A DNA stretch of 64,000 nucleotides from Coenobita brevimanus. Taxonomy: Eukaryota; Arthropoda; Malacostraca; Decapoda; Coenobitidae. The stretch is taken from the NCBI GenBank assembly GCA_032717465.1, contig CM064690.1, forward strand, positions 7,826,643 through 7,890,642. The letters are read 5' to 3'. The translations under genes were made by a program, and so were the position numbers. Under the pieces are notes generated by a model that made no database searches, had not been told where the DNA came from, and was given only the letters and a program-made list of their open reading frames with translations. This document shows, one piece after another, positions 21,400 through 35,999 of the stretch (position 1 is the first letter of the stretch; every line of letters starts with the position of its first letter).

Positions 21400-24300
21400 G
21401 GCTGTAGCACCAGCCGCTCAGGGTGGTACTCGCAAGGGGAATGGGAATGCTGGTGATAGGGACAGCTGTAGCTCCTGTTTCACTAGCTATCAGAATATCT
21501 GATCACCCCTCGTTGCCGACTTTTTCAGTGTGACAGTAAATAGAAGGTGGACCAGAATACTCTCCCAAACACTTTCCCCTAACTATCTCATGCACTACCT
21601 TACATGCATTTTACATATCACACACCGTACCCTACAACGCAACAGGGGTTGGCGCCAGCAAGGACATGTGGCCAAAAACTTTGCCCCACTAGCTAGTGGC
21701 AGACCTACTGAGGGGCGGCATGACGAGGGCTCCATCAGCACAGATTTTGGGGCCAGGATGAGATAGGGCTCTGTCCTGTGCCAGAGAGTACAGGGAATTG
21801 CGGTTCCCAAGCTGCCACTTCCCCCCAATAGACAGGGGCACGAACCGGGGAACACAGCCCCAGGAGGCTACCCTATCGGTGGGTGTATAATGGCAGGGTA
21901 CTTACGGAGTCAAAGCATGCTTGGAGGGTGTCCTGGCAGGGTGCCCAGAGGCCACTGTCACAGCCAGTAGCCAAGGTGGGTGGGCTAAGAGTCCTAGATC
22001 CCATGCCTGGACTTGGGACTGTGCGGGTGGGTGAGGCCTGTGGTCCGTCTCCCCCCCTCCCCCCCCTTTTTTTTTTTACCGATTCTGACAAAAGGGAGAA
22101 AATCAAAGCAAGCCTGAGAAAACTAAATCGCCCAAGAGGATCAGAGAGGCATCATGGAATGTGGGTGGTTTTGGGAGTAGAGTGGGGGAAGTGGTTGAGA
22201 CATTGAATAGGAGGTCTGTGTATGTGGATGTGTGTATGAGGTTAGATATAGGGAAGTACCAGCCAGAATGATTCCAGGGAGGGATTGTCGATACAAGATA
22301 TTTTTGAAGGGTAGGGTAGATGGATATGGTGGTGTGGGTGTGTTGGTTAAGGAGAAGTAGGTGGAATATGCAATGAATGTATCGAGAGTAAGCAGAAGGA
22401 TAATAGTGGTGAAAATTTTGTCCGGTGGAGTCACATTTTCATTTATAATTACGTATGCTCCACAGTCTGGATTGGATAATTTAGAAAAAGACAGATTCTG
22501 GGATGACTTAATACGTGTGGTAAATGGTATGGGGGATGATAAAATTATAGTTTTGGGAGGGGACTTAAATGGTCATGTAGGTGATGCAGCTTAAGGATAT
22601 AAAGGGGTACATGGGGGATGTGCATATGGTACAAAGAATGATGGGGAAATGATACTCGAGTTAGGGGAAGCAGTGAACATGAATGTGTGCAACACACGTT
22701 TTAGGAAGAAAGAGAGTAGGTTGATTACCTATGAGTCTGGGGGAAATAGTACCCAGACAGACTATTTCCTGGTCAGAAGGGCTGATTGAAGATTGGTGAG
22801 GGATGTTAAAGTTATAGGGAGCGAGGAATGTGTGCAGCAGCACAGGTTATTGATACGTGACATGGTGCTTAAGGAGCGTGTGATGAATAAGAGGACCTGT
22901 GCCCCTATGAGAAAAATATGGAAGTCGAATAACCAAGCAGTAAGGGATGCCTTCTATAGCGAGATAAGTGGAGTAATGGCTGAACAGGAAGCCGTCGACA
23001 GTAGTGTGAATGAACAGTACAAGGCTCTCAAGAACAATCTTCTGAGAGTTACTGATTCAGTGTGTGGATGTACAAGGGGCGGGCCCATCAAGACAGAGTA
23101 ACTTGGTGGTGGGATGGGGATGAACAAGCTGCAGGTAAGGAGAAAAGAAGGCTTTTCTGGGAATGGAAAAAGGGCGATAGCATGGGAGAATACTTGGCTG
23201 CCAAGCGTAAATCTAGCAGAGCAAAATCAGAGTCAGGGAGACTTTTCCTTGATAGCCTAAATCGTGTGAAAAGGAAGAATATGATACTGAAGGTTGTAAA
23301 TCAGATGAAGAGGGAAAACAGGGATGTCACAGGTGAGCAGTGTGTGAAGAATGATGAAGCAAAGGTAATGGTAAACAGTGGGGATATTAAAGATGCCTGG
23401 AGAGAGCATGAAAGTGGTTGTTGAATTAGGAGATTGACTGAAGCGTGGATGGCCTTAGCCTTTAATTGATGCTGCTACTGTGAGCAGGGCAATAGGCAGG
23501 ATGCAAGTAGGGAAGGCAGTGGGTGTGTTTGGGATGACTGCTGAAATGCTGAAAGCCTCATGAAATATAGGAGTGTGGTTAGTTACTGACTTGACAAATA
23601 CGATTATATATGAGTGTATTGTCCCAGATAATTGGCTGAAGATGTAATTGTTAATATGTACGAGGGGAAGGGCGATGCCCTAGGAAGAGGAAATTATACA
23701 GGCAAATAGCTTTTTGACCAGATAATGAAGGTAATGGGGAGAGTTCTACAAGGTATGATTAGAGAAAGAGCGAATAATTATGCGATGCAGTTTGGGTTCT
23801 GCCCGGTAATGGGACAACTGATGCCATATTCATTGTTCAACAGCTTCAGGAAAATTATATAGGATAGAAAAGGGATCCGTACTTTGTTTATGTTGATTTG
23901 GAGAAGGCCTGTGACAGAGCCCCTAGGGAGGTGGTGAAGTGGGCAATGAGAAAGCTTGGGATTAAGAAGTGGCTGGTTAGGGTGGTTATGGCTGCGTGTG
24001 TGGGTGCTCGCACTCAGGTACGGGTGAATGGAGATTTGAGTGATGAGTTTTCCGAGAATGTTCGTGTACATCAGGGATCAGTCTTGAGCCCCTTGTTTAT
24101 CATGGTACTTGAAATCCTCTCACGTTACTTCAGAAATGGACTCCCGTGGGAGCTGTACCCGTATGTCGGTGATTCTGTGTTGAGTGCAGAGAATCAAATG
24201 GAGACGGAGGAAAGATTTAGGAAACGGAGGGATTGTATGGGGCACAAAGGCTTAAGAGCAAATGCAGATAAAACAAAAGTGATGGTATCTTGGGCTGGTG

Positions 24301-25160
24301 GCGAAACAGTCAAAGAAGAGGGAGAGTGGCTATGTGCTCTTTGCCACAACGGTGTGGGATGTAATTCCATCCTGTGCAGTTTTTGTGACAAGTTGGTGCA
24401 TAAGAGATGTAGCAGAATTAGAGGTAGATTGCGAGGTAATTCTGATTTCATGTGTGTGGTGTGTCATGGAGAGCATGTGGAGATTGTCAAGCATGAAAGA
24501 ACTGATCTTGCTGGTGAGTCTTTGAGTGTGTGGAAGAGTTTTGTTATTTAGGAGACATATTATGTGCCGGAGGTAGGGCTGGAGCTAGCTCTGTGGCTAC
24601 AGTGAGGAGTGGTTGGAAGAAGTTCGGGGAACTGTTGCCTCCCCTGACACTGAGAGAGCTCTCCCTCCGTGCTAAGGCATGTTTGTATGCGGCATGTATT
24701 AGGAGTGTAATGCTGTAGGGCATTGAGACCTGGGCAGTAAAAGAAGAGGATATTCTCAGGCTCAAACGTACAGAAATGACAATGATTAGGCGGATGTGCA
24801 ATGCGTTCCTGAGTGCGAGGCCTGGGGGGTGCTAGGTTTACGATGGAAGAGTTGAGAGGTAGGATAGGACTTGAGTGTATTGGTGCTGTGATGAGAAGAG
24901 GTAGATTGAGAGGTCTGGGCATGTGGAGAGAATAGGGGATGATAAATGGATGCAGAAAGCGGGTAGTGTTAACGTTAGGGGCAGGGCTGCAAGAGGTAGA
25001 CAGAAAAAGACCTGATATGAGATCACTAAGCATGGCCTCAGGGATAAGGAACTGAATAGGGAAGCTACTAGAGATCGAGGATCACGGAGAGCCGCCATTA
25101 GGCGACTAAGGCCGACGCATGCAAGCATGTTGGAGCCTTTATAAACAAAACGAAACAAAC
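21400..25160 (+). mobile_element. LINE family C (RTE-like, with zinc-finger insert), decayed
   Basis: A single plus-strand copy of about 3.7 kb: a GC-richer 5' section (21400-22080, apparently untranslated), endonuclease (22140-22790), linker (22793-23424), RT (about 23880-24290), a Cys/His finger (24325-24470) and a C-terminal region (24520-25140). No tail repeat is obvious; the 3' end lies near 25150. The 5' boundary is estimated from the change in composition. Confidence 0.75.
22139..25020 (+). pseudogene. LINE C endonuclease-RT polyprotein, broken
   Basis: Endonuclease pieces: FIITYAPQSGLDNLEKDRFW and IIVLGGDLNGHVGD (22360-22594). Linker: 22793-23424. RT: EKACDRAPREVVKWAMRKLG, then VRVHQGSVLSPLFIMVLEIL (23898-24120). 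The catalytic box, normally YADD, reads YVGDS here, so it is inactive. Downstream, WLCALCHNGVGCNSILCSFC followed by DKLVHKRC is a zinc-binding finger between RT and C-terminus, a trait of this LINE type. Many stops separate the pieces. Confidence 0.75.
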
Positions 25161-25369
25161 CTGTAAATGAACGTGACTTAATATTTGCAAACATGTCATA
25201 AGTGGATTATATAATATATGCTCTGTCTTGATTTTACCATGCCATAAAATGTTCAAATGGAACAATTATACACATGCCCTTAAACTGTGTGGATACAGTG
25301 GTTTTGACTTGAGTTTTTATGTGTATGACTCTGAGTATAGAATTGTCAGACAGTATCCTAAGGCCCAAC

Positions 25370-25630
25370 AATGCTCGTTTCAAGCAGCACCACCTCGGCA
25401 CTAATACCCATCACTCATACTGAGTACGTGCCAGGGCTGCCTGTTTCATCACTGGTGTAACGATATTAGTGGAGCTGTTTTTAGGATGTATTGGTGGGTC
25501 TTGCGGAAGATTTATAATGTGTTTTAACCAAATTCAGTCATCAAACTGACCCCTGTCCTAGCTTGGGATTGAATTCTCCTTCTTTCAGAAAGAAGACCAC
25601 TTCTCCAACCATATAACTTGTAGAAACCCC
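25370..25630 (-). mobile_element. Diverged SINE family S3 copy
   Basis: Its body (catcactcatactgagtacg, the CAGGGCTG segment and ATTGGTGGGTC) matches the minus-strand SINE at 37610-37992 in the same order. The tRNA-like head region (ggattgaattctcc on plus, about 25566-25579) is degraded. Old copy. Confidence 0.55.
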
Positions 25631-27329
25631 ACGTCAGGCCAAAATGTTTGTCTTCTCACAATAAGTGCATTTTCAGCATATAGATAAAGTCTGTCTTTGC
25701 CGCATCTCCAAATATTTTCAGTAATACTTACGTGAATGATCTCTTCTATATCTCCACACATGTAGTATCTGACTTGTATATTATCCTCTTTGACAGTTTT
25801 CTGTTTTAAGTACTTCTGAATCTGTCTTAAACTTGATTTGTTTCACACTCCAGTACAGGCACCCTTCAACTTATATCTTAGTAAGGAATGTGCGGAATAA
25901 ATGTCACAGTGAAACATAATGATAGGCATGCTTTTGACTCACGGCTGGGAAGTCATGAGTATGAACACCACCAGTATTTGCTCTAACACAGTGTAATAGA
26001 GAATTATGACCATCCTATGTGAGGCTGGATAACGAGTGCCAATTAGATGACTGAAATACCTTTTGTGAAAAGAATGCCTTTCCTGAGCAACAACAGTTTG
26101 CTGTATTGAGCTTTACTGAGTCACTAGATAAAACTGGAGAGAAAAATAATTTTACTCATTAAAGAACGCCTCACAAAAGGTACCAGTATTACAGTGATAT
26201 GAGATACTTAACTGAAAAGAGAAATACACTATTTATCTGTAACTGAATACACCAGAACAGCTTAAAAAAAAAATAGGAATAAGAACACCGTTTCAGTTAT
26301 TTTTATACAGTATGACAGGTGTATCTGATCCATCTGATCTTTCATTCTTTCCATTTTTTTTCTCCTCATATTGCCACTTTTATTTCTCTGATTGGCTGGT
26401 AGAGATAGCAACAGAAGGAATGAGGAGAGGATGTAATTAGGAGGGAATAGGAGGGCTTGAGGGCTCCTGTATACATAGAGTTTGGCACATTACTCGCATT
26501 GTCAGGTACTGATTCCCACTGATTATATATATTCATAATTTCTCTGTGTGAGGTTTCATACACCTGAGCTAATTTATCTTATATTACCATATAAAATTAA
26601 TAGTTGCCAGAGAGTTTGGATAAAATAAAGCTTTTGAAAGCAACAATATTATGAAGAATACAACCGCAGAAAAAAAATTATCGTTATGCTCCTAGATACA
26701 TAAAAAACTGCATTGTTCTCAGTGCTGTATCTAGTACCCCATGCTGTATGCCACTCTATACATACAGGTATTGTGGCCCCTGCAGTGAGGCCTGGGTCAC
26801 TGGGATCAGATTTTAGAAAAAAAAAAACGGCCCTTAACCCCTCCCAGGCTGATTCTGTGTTATGGTAGTTTACCTCTCGTGAGACATTGTTTTATAACCA
26901 GTGTAATTTATACCTCATACGAAGCTTTGCAGCTTGGCCTATAAAGACCTTTGTGCCTCGGCAGCTTGGTAGGGGTTAAAGGCGTCAGCCTTAAAATTAC
27001 CAAGTCTGTGCACTTTTTTTAAGATTAAAAAACGAAGTCGGCCTTCTATCAGATGGTGTCAAGTGTCTGATGCCTGAGCTAAAAAAAGTTATTTATAAAC
27101 TTTAAGTAATAACTTTTAACATATAAACTGTGGGAGCCCCAAAGTTAAGATGTATAATTATCCCGAATCTATCATTAAAAAGTAAAAACCACCTAATCTA
27201 TCTTTAAAAATAATAATAATAAACCTGCATTGCCGAACTTGCTAAAAAAAAAAATCCCAAAGCCATGCAGAGAGACGCCTCTCTGGGAGCAAAAGGAAGT
27301 ACGAAGGAAAGCGCGGGTAGCCTGACAGT
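25631..27329. other. No gene recognised
   Basis: AT-rich unique-looking sequence. Open frames are short and featureless. CCTTAACCCCT at about 26832 and AGGGGTTAAAGG at about 26970 are inverted and could pair. Confidence 0.45.
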
Positions 27330-27790
27330 AACTCTGTGTAGATATGGAAGAATATCACCACCACCTCTCTGTTGATGAAGATGGAGATCTGTGTAACTTC
27401 CAACATGAGCAAATAACTGATGTATTAGTAAATATCGGTCTCAGTTAGGTTACATCCATTACTTTTGGTTTGAGTGGTTTATTTCTTACAGTTTTGGAGA
27501 TTGATGGCTTTAGTTCTGCATACAGTATAACACAAATGAGAAGGAACATGCCATTCAGCTCCAACCTAATGGACTTAACCTAACCATGATGCATTGTAAC
27601 TGTGACCTAACCCTATTCAAGTCATTACGTAATCCATTTGAAACCCATATTTATTGCTGTCACATATTTGGTCATATCATGGAAAGTCTGCAGATCTCCA
27701 TTTTTGTCTGCAGAGAGGCACGGTGGGTGTTATGCTTCCATTTGTAAACCGTTCCCGTATGTCTAGTTGGCCTCAGAGATTTTTGTACTG
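27330..27790. repeat. Diverged inverted repeat
   Basis: The arm at 27343-27450 and the complement of about 27640-27740 share ATGGAAG, CACC...CCTCTCTG, ATGGAGATCTG and AATATNGGT in the same order. The spacer is about 190 bases. The left arm holds a short open frame (MEEYHHHLSVDEDGDLCNFQ). It may be a foldback element or two opposed copies of an old repeat. Confidence 0.5.
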
Positions 27791-28378
27791 TCTCTTGCTC
27801 AACACTTTGCTACACCTTGTGATCACATTTATTGCTTTTGCAAACTGCTTTGATATAAGACAAATTTACATAATTCAAACTTTATCATGAAGACTCTGGT
27901 ATTATATTTCAGTTGATGTTATGTAATCATATTCAGATTAGAGTGTGTCTTAAGAGTCTGAGGGCCATATTATTAAAACTGAGAGAGGAAAGGTGCGACC
28001 AACCATCTGATATGTGACGGTCATTCGTGGAATACCTTTAACTGTTGGGTGTGATCACTGTGCATCCCATATTTTTGGATGTAGGCATGAATAATACAGA
28101 AAAGTAAGACATTTTCTTTTATTATTACATAGTTCAGAAACTACCATTAAATACTGAGGGCTCATCAAAAACTGAGGACTTTTGTGCTTTCAGCTTTCAT
28201 AATATGGCCTTGAATGTTAATATACAAGAGAAAGTAAGGTGTCAAATGGAAAACAGATAGCCAAGGAAGATGCAGTACAAACTCCTAGGCCAGCCAGAAT
28301 ATGGACGGCAACAGGCTCAACCCCTGCGCCCCCTACTGCTAACACCTACTAACCATGACTCAGGACTCTCCCTTCCAG

Positions 28379-28531
28379 TTTCTGTCAACGAACTCCAGAG
28401 GAAGTTGGAGGAGGAGGTGGACCGGAGGAGGGAGAAGTGGGAGGAGGAGCAGGGCAAGCACATCGCTGGGGAGGAAGCCCTGATGGCATCCACAAGGAAA
28501 AATCTCTTACAGTCACAATCGGAGGAGGGGG
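28379..28531 (+). CDS. Exon of an unidentified host gene (coiled-coil segment), exon i
   Basis: The 153-nt segment has a good acceptor (ctctcccttccag, ending 28378) and a strong donor (G|GTAAGT, GT at 28532). It is open only in the frame that fits its neighbours, entering and leaving in phase 1. The translation VNELQRKLEEEVDRRREKWE is strongly charged and heptad-like, so a coiled coil is likely; HIAGEEALMASTRKNLLQSQ follows. The start of the gene lies upstream and was not found. I cannot name the protein. Third positions are richer in G and C than in the intronic surroundings, consistent with coding use. Confidence 0.7.
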
Positions 28532-28666
28532 GTAAGTGTGGAGGGAGAAAGGAAGAGGGAGGGAGGAAAGGGAAGGAAATTGTGGCAGGATAGAAGTTAT
28601 GGACAGAAAGAAAATGTGAGAAAATATAAAAAAATCTTGCTCAAGTGAATTTAAGAGGTAAATCTG

Positions 28667-30645
<1,979 letters not shown>

Positions 30646-30789
30646 GTACAGAGGCAAAGAAGACCCACAGTGGGCCCATCCTAGAGCGCTCCGACACCAC
30701 AAAATCCAACTCACCTTCGCTCAGTGGTGGAAACTTCCTTGATGTGCCTCGCTCCGATACACTCGTATCCATGACAGACAGACGCCCAG
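30646..30789 (+). CDS. Exon of the same unidentified host gene, exon ii (Ser/Thr-rich)
   Basis: A 144-nt exon between an acceptor (ttctggacag, ending 30645) and a consensus donor (CCCAG|GTAAGG, GT at 30790). The phase-1 start joins exon i to give a GGT codon, and it ends in phase 1. The translation includes TEAKKTHSGPILERSDTTKS, then NSPSLSGGNFLDVPRSDTLV and SMTDRRP: Ser/Thr/Pro-rich, probably disordered, with possible phosphorylation sites. Preserved phase at both ends and lack of stops are the main evidence. Family unknown. Confidence 0.7.
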
Positions 30790-31449
30790 GTAAGGGTCAT
30801 TAGGATGGGTTAGGTCAGGGTATGTCAGATGGGTTTGAATACGGTCGGATAGGTAGGGTAGGGTAGAGTAGATGAGGCTGTCTACCGATATTTAGATTAG
30901 GACATGGTGGAGTGAGGTAGGCTATAGTCTTATTATACAAAACTCAGTCGCAAAATAAGATATTACTATGGCCCTACGTCCTTTCCATAGCACTTTCTTG
31001 TGACCACCATTATATTTAAATGCAAATCTACTATTACAACTTAGTATTCAAGATGGGGAGAGGACAGTTTTTGTCCTAGTTCATATAAAATGGGTGTAGA
31101 TATCAGATAGTGATCACTGAATCATGCTGAGTCAGGATAAGTGATTTTGGATTAGGGTAGGGTAAAGTAAGGCAGAGCAGGTAGATTGTTAGATTAGGGT
31201 CAAGTAGGCTGAGTTTAGTTAGCTGTTAAGTGAGGTTAGACTGATATTAAAGTAGGGCAGGGTATACTTTAAGTAAAGATATGTTATATTTTATTATATA
31301 CTGTATGCGAAAAAGTGGAATGGTTATCTTTCAGTCCACAGAAAACATTAACTGTTCCATGGCCATCCTCAGCTGGGGGGATTGTTTTAGAGGAAGCATT
31401 GTATCATTTTTTATTATTTATAAGGGTGTGGATTGCGAGTAAGAACCAT

Positions 31450-31830
31450 GGAAATAAGTTATCTGAGAGAAGCGTGTGGAGTTACGTGAAGAGACAGACT
31501 GGCAAATGAGGGAGTGAAGGGGCGTTGTGGTGTGGATGTGATGTGACAGAATGCATTAGGAGAAATATGAGCACAGTGAGATTGTTTGGCCATGTGGAGA
31601 GGACGGAGAGTGGTAGACTAACTAGTAGACTGTATGTGAGCGTGGTTGAGGAGGGAGACCAAGGATGATATGGAGGGATGGAGTAGAGAGGTATATGAGA
31701 GAGGAGGGTGTAAGGCGGGGGAAGGGAAGCGAAATGGCAGGGGACTGGGCTACATGGAGACGATTTGTCTGTGGCTACGCCATACACGATTAAGGCATCT
31801 GGCTATAGAGAGACAGGTAGATAATGGGCC
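31450..31830 (+). mobile_element. LINE family A, copy A3 (3' end only)
   Basis: About 380 bases of the family A 3' region: the frame of LRRNTLRWFGHVERME type (31560-31620), the GGGACTGGGCTACATGGAGA block, and the terminal GATTAAGGCATCTGGCTATA with a mutated GATA-like tail (31805-31830). A typical 5'-truncated insertion in an intron. Confidence 0.8.
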
Positions 31831-31923
31831 TTCAAAGTGCATGGTGTTGATTAGTTCTTCCTTTGCCATATACTGTATTATGGTTTTCCTCTATTTCTGG
31901 ACCCTTCTTCGCTGTTTTCTTAG

Positions 31924-32128
31924 TGAGAAAAAGAGACTTCGATTTTGATAGTGATGATGATACATTGACGTCCACAGATGCGCGTCGCCCATCAATTCTA
32001 CCTGTACCGGACATGTTCACGGGGTCGACGTTGAACTTGGGTCAGGAACGCAGCAGTGAAGATGCATCAGGCGAGAGTGACGATGAGCTTGACGACATGG
32101 ATTGGCAGTCACATTCAGAAAGGATTGC
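31924..32128 (+). CDS. Exon of the same unidentified host gene, exon iii (acidic)
   Basis: A 205-nt exon with acceptor gctgttttcttag (ending 31923) and donor GC|GTGAGT (GT at 32129). It enters in phase 1, matching exon ii, and leaves in phase 2. Translation: VRKRDFDFDSDDDTLTSTDA, then RRPSILPVPDMFTGSTLNLG and an acidic stretch EDASGESDDELDDMDW. RRPS is a basophilic kinase-type site. No catalytic domain is seen. Acidic and Ser-rich composition suggests a disordered regulatory or adaptor region. The protein is not identified. Confidence 0.72.
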
Positions 32129-32363
32129 GTGAGTACTTTAGTCTGTGCTATCTTGTTTTTCATACTGGTGCAAGAGAAGAATGTCTTCACATGGTGACAC
32201 CAATAATACTGGATGGTGGAACTACCTGGTTATACAAATACTGTATCCCTCAGTCCCTTCCTAATCTCTCAAAAAGATAATAGTGGACTGCAAAAGAAGG
32301 ACAGCTGCAAGCAGCAATCCACCAGGTAAATGTTAAGGTTAGCTTTGGGTTGCAGCTGTTACT

Positions 32364-35300
32364 TTTTTTTTTTTTTTAATGCGAGGAAGAAGGAACCAAA
32401 GGCCATGAGCCCGCAGTAACAGTTCCCTCCAAGAGGAAAACAAAATACAATAGTTAGCCAAATTCAAGATCCGATCATTTTGAGATGCCTGGACACACTG
32501 CGTTTGAAAGACTGGAGATCATAGGCAGCAGGAAATACAGACAGTGGGAGACAGTTCCAGAGCTGACCTGTTGCATAAATGAAAGACTGGGAGTAACGGT
32601 TAACTCTTGCATTAGAGAGTTGGACAGAAAAGGGATGAGACTTTGCTGCCAGACGGGTGCTACGCGCCCGTCGCGTCGTAGAGGTGGAGGAATGCGAGCA
32701 GACAGTTCAGAGGAGCAGTGACCATTAAAGTAGCGATAGAAAAGAGATAAAGATGCAACAGTGCGGCGAAGAGACAGAGGTTGAAGGGAGTCAGTAAGAG
32801 GAGGAGAGTTAATGAGATGAAAAGCCTTTGACTCCACCCTATTGAGAAGAGCTGTATGTGGGGAGCCTCCCCACACATGAGAGTTGTACTCCACACAGGG
32901 GCGGATAAAACCCGTGTATAGAGTCAACAATTGTGCAGGGGTAAAGAAAGAGCGGAGTCGGCTTAGCACACCCAATCTCTTGGAAGCAGATTTTACAAGA
33001 GATGTAATATGATCTTTTCAAGATAAGTCCCGAGTAAATGAAACCCCAAGCATGTTCAAGGATGATGCAGGATTAAGCTGAATATTATTAAACATTAGTG
33101 GGTATACCTGTGGCAGATTTTGTCGGGTTGATAGATGCAAAAACTGAGTCTTAGATGCATTAAAGACAACCATATTATTTTTACCCCAGTCAGAGATACG
33201 AGCCAAGTCAGACATTAGGTGTGCCATAGCCTCATCCCTTGTTTCTTGAAGTAACTGTTGAGATGGGCGTTGCGGGAACCGAATGGAAAGGTGAAGGGTG
33301 GAGTCATCAGCGTATGAGTGGATAGGGTTAGATGTTCAGCTTAGAAGATCATTGATGAATAAAAGGAAGAGAGTTGGTGATAGGACAGAGCCCTGAGGAA
33401 CACCACTGTTGATAGATCTAGGAGAAGAACGATGGCCGTCTACAACAGCGGCTATAGAACGACCAGAAAGGAAGCTAGCGATGAAGGCACAGATAGAAGG
33501 ATAGAAACCTTAGGAGGGCAGTTTGGAAATTAAAGATTTATGCCAGACTCGATCGAAAGCCTTTGAGATGTCAAGTGCAATGGCAAAGCTTTCGCCAAAG
33601 TCCCGAAAGGAGGATGACCAGGAGTCTGAAAGGTAGGTGAGAAGATTGCCAGTGGAGCGTCCCTGACGGAACCCATACTGACGATCGGAAAGAAGGTTGT
33701 TATAGGAAAGATGCCTTAAAATTTTTCTATTAAGAATTGACTCGAAAACTTTTGAAATACAGGACGTTAAAGCAATTGGACGATAGTTGGAGGGTTGGGA
33801 GTGGTCACCCTTCTTTGGGACTGGCTGAATGAGAGCAAACTTCCAGCAAGAGGGAAAGGTACAAGTTGACAGACAAAGGCGAAAGAGTTTGCCTAGGCAG
33901 GGTGTAAGCACAGAAGCACAGTTCTTGAGAACAACAGGAGGGACCCCATGAGGCCCATATGCCTTGTTAGTACTGAGGCCAGTGATGGCAGAAAATACAT
34001 CAACTGAAGAAATTTTAATGTCAGCCATGAGGAAGTCAGAGGGCGGAAGTGATGGAGGAACAGCACCGGAATCGTCTAAGGTGGAATTGGAGGAGAAAGT
34101 CTTTGCAAAGAGATCTACTTTATCAGTAGAAGAAATAGCTACAGAACCATCAGAGTAGAAAAGAGGAGGGAAGGATGATGAGGTAAAGTTGTTAGAAAGA
34201 TTTTTGGCAAGGTGCCAGAAGGAGCGGGAAGAATTCGAGTTGGAGAGTTGAGAGCATTTAGTATGGATGAAATTATTTTTAGTAGAGCGAAGAACAGACT
34301 TAGCACGATTCCGGGCAGAAACGTAAAGATGATGTGATTTAGGGGTGGGTTGGCTCTGGTACCTTTTGTAGGCCTTCTCCTTGTTGCGGACAGCATTAGA
34401 ACAAGCGTGATTAAACCAAGGCTTTCTTGCGTTAGTCAAAGGATATGAGAAAGGAATGTATGCTTCCATGCCCAAGAGAATAACCTCCGTAATGCGCAAG
34501 GCACACTCAGATGGCTCACGGCCATGGAAGCAATAATCATTCCAGGGAAAATCAAAGAAGTACTGCCTGAGGGCCTCCCAGTCCGCGGCTCCAAAATGCC
34601 ACAGACGACGTTTCCCTGGAGGGTCCACAGGCTGTACCGGAGTGATAGGACAGGTTAAGGTAATAAGGTTGTGATCGGAGGAGCCTAACGGAGAGAAAAG
34701 ATTAACAGAGTAAGCAGAAGGATTAGTTGTGAGGAAGAGGTCAAGTATGTTGAAGCTCTCTCCAAGGCGGTCAGGGATACGGGTAGGGTGCTGTACAAGC
34801 TGCTCTAGGTCATTAAGGATAGAAAAGATGTAGGCTTGTTCACCAGGTGGATCCGTGAAAGGAGAGGAGAGCCAAAGGTGGTGGTGAGCATTGAAATCTC
34901 CAAGAATGGAGATTTCAGAGAAAGAAGAAATGGACAGAATGTGTTCCATTGTAGAAGTAAGATAGTCGAAGAATTTTTGATAGTCAGTAGAATTAGGGGA
35001 TAAGTAAACAGCACAGATATATTTAGTCAGAGAATGACAGGAAAGCCGAAGCCAGAGTGTGGAGAATTCAGAAGAATCAAGTTCAGGAACACGAGAGCAA
35101 GATAAGTCGTTGCGTATGTATACACAACAGCCACCTTTGGCTTTGAAATGAGTATAGAGAAAGTAGGAGGATACAGAAAAGGGTTTGCTGTCAGTTGCCT
35201 CAGACAGCTGAGTCTCCCTTAGAAAAGGAAGGTGAGGTTTAGAGGAGGAGAGGTGGTGCTCAACAGAGCGAAAGTTAGATGAAAGGCTGCGAATGTTGCA

Positions 35301-35500
35301 GAAATGAAGAAGAAGAGAGTCAGACAGTGGTTCCAGGCACCTCGAGTCGTCACCGGGAGAGGGGCAGATGGCGGGGGCATTTATGGTCCCCCCCCCCCTG
35401 GGGACTCCGAGGCTTGATGAATAGACGCCATTTTTGGTGAATTTTGAATAGGAAGTGTTGTGTGTACTGTGCATGTAGTTTGGTGAAGATAGTTAGAGAA
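32364..35500 (-). mobile_element. Jockey/CR1-group LINE (family G), nearly full-length
   Basis: Minus-strand non-LTR element of about 3.1 kb ending in a poly(A) tail, seen as a T-run at 32364-32379. The endonuclease-RT frame is nearly continuous. It lies in the 9.7-kb intron after exon iii, antisense to the host gene. A decayed 3' relative sits at 36000-36330. The clade within the Jockey superfamily/CR1 group cannot be fixed by eye. Confidence 0.88.
32475..35474 (-). pseudogene. LINE G endonuclease-reverse transcriptase, two or three in-frame stops
   Basis: A 654-codon frame (33510-35474) covers the APE endonuclease ([44 protein letters not shown]) and the start of RT ([79 protein letters not shown]). 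After a single stop at 33510 it continues with SGVPQGSVLSPTLFLLFIND, another stop near 33335, then SYADDSTLH (catalytic aspartates present, about 33300-33325). The C-terminal half lies at 32475-33227. Because few mutations interrupt it, this is one of the youngest LINEs here. There is no separate gag-like ORF in view. Confidence 0.88.
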
Positions 35501-35999
35501 ATTTGTACTGGAGAGCATGCTGGCCTACTCTCTGTGTAACTGAGACACTGAAAAAGTTCAGCAAAGGGGGATGGTCAGGAACTAGTCCTGAGGGCTGATG
35601 AAACGGGAGCTCCAGCACTCCCTGTCATCAGCTTTCCATCCACCTCGGGAGTACTGCCCTGCTCGACTGGTGCTACAGTCTACTCCTACTGTACTCCTAC
35701 TGTACTGTTGCTACCGGTACTTTCATACTCCGAGTTTGGTGATACTCATTGGAAATTAGTTCAGAGATGATTGCAGAAGTACCTTAGTCTATGCTTTCAT
35801 ACTGTGACACTCGTTTAATATACTTTCATCTTCCAGTTTTTTATTGTCCCATCAGGAATGTATGGACCTGGGGCTAGGCTGCTTAATCCTTCATTTAAAA
35901 CGAGGTGATTAACCTATTGCCCCTGAGAGGCATAAGGTAAACAGTAAACCCCAAGTACTTCTTTGATGTAAGCCTTTGTGAGCCACATCTGGGTATAGT

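Noticed and set aside
27654..27890. Coding exon at 27654-27890
   Set aside because: It overlaps the diverged inverted repeat, and no splice phase consistent with exon i could be found.
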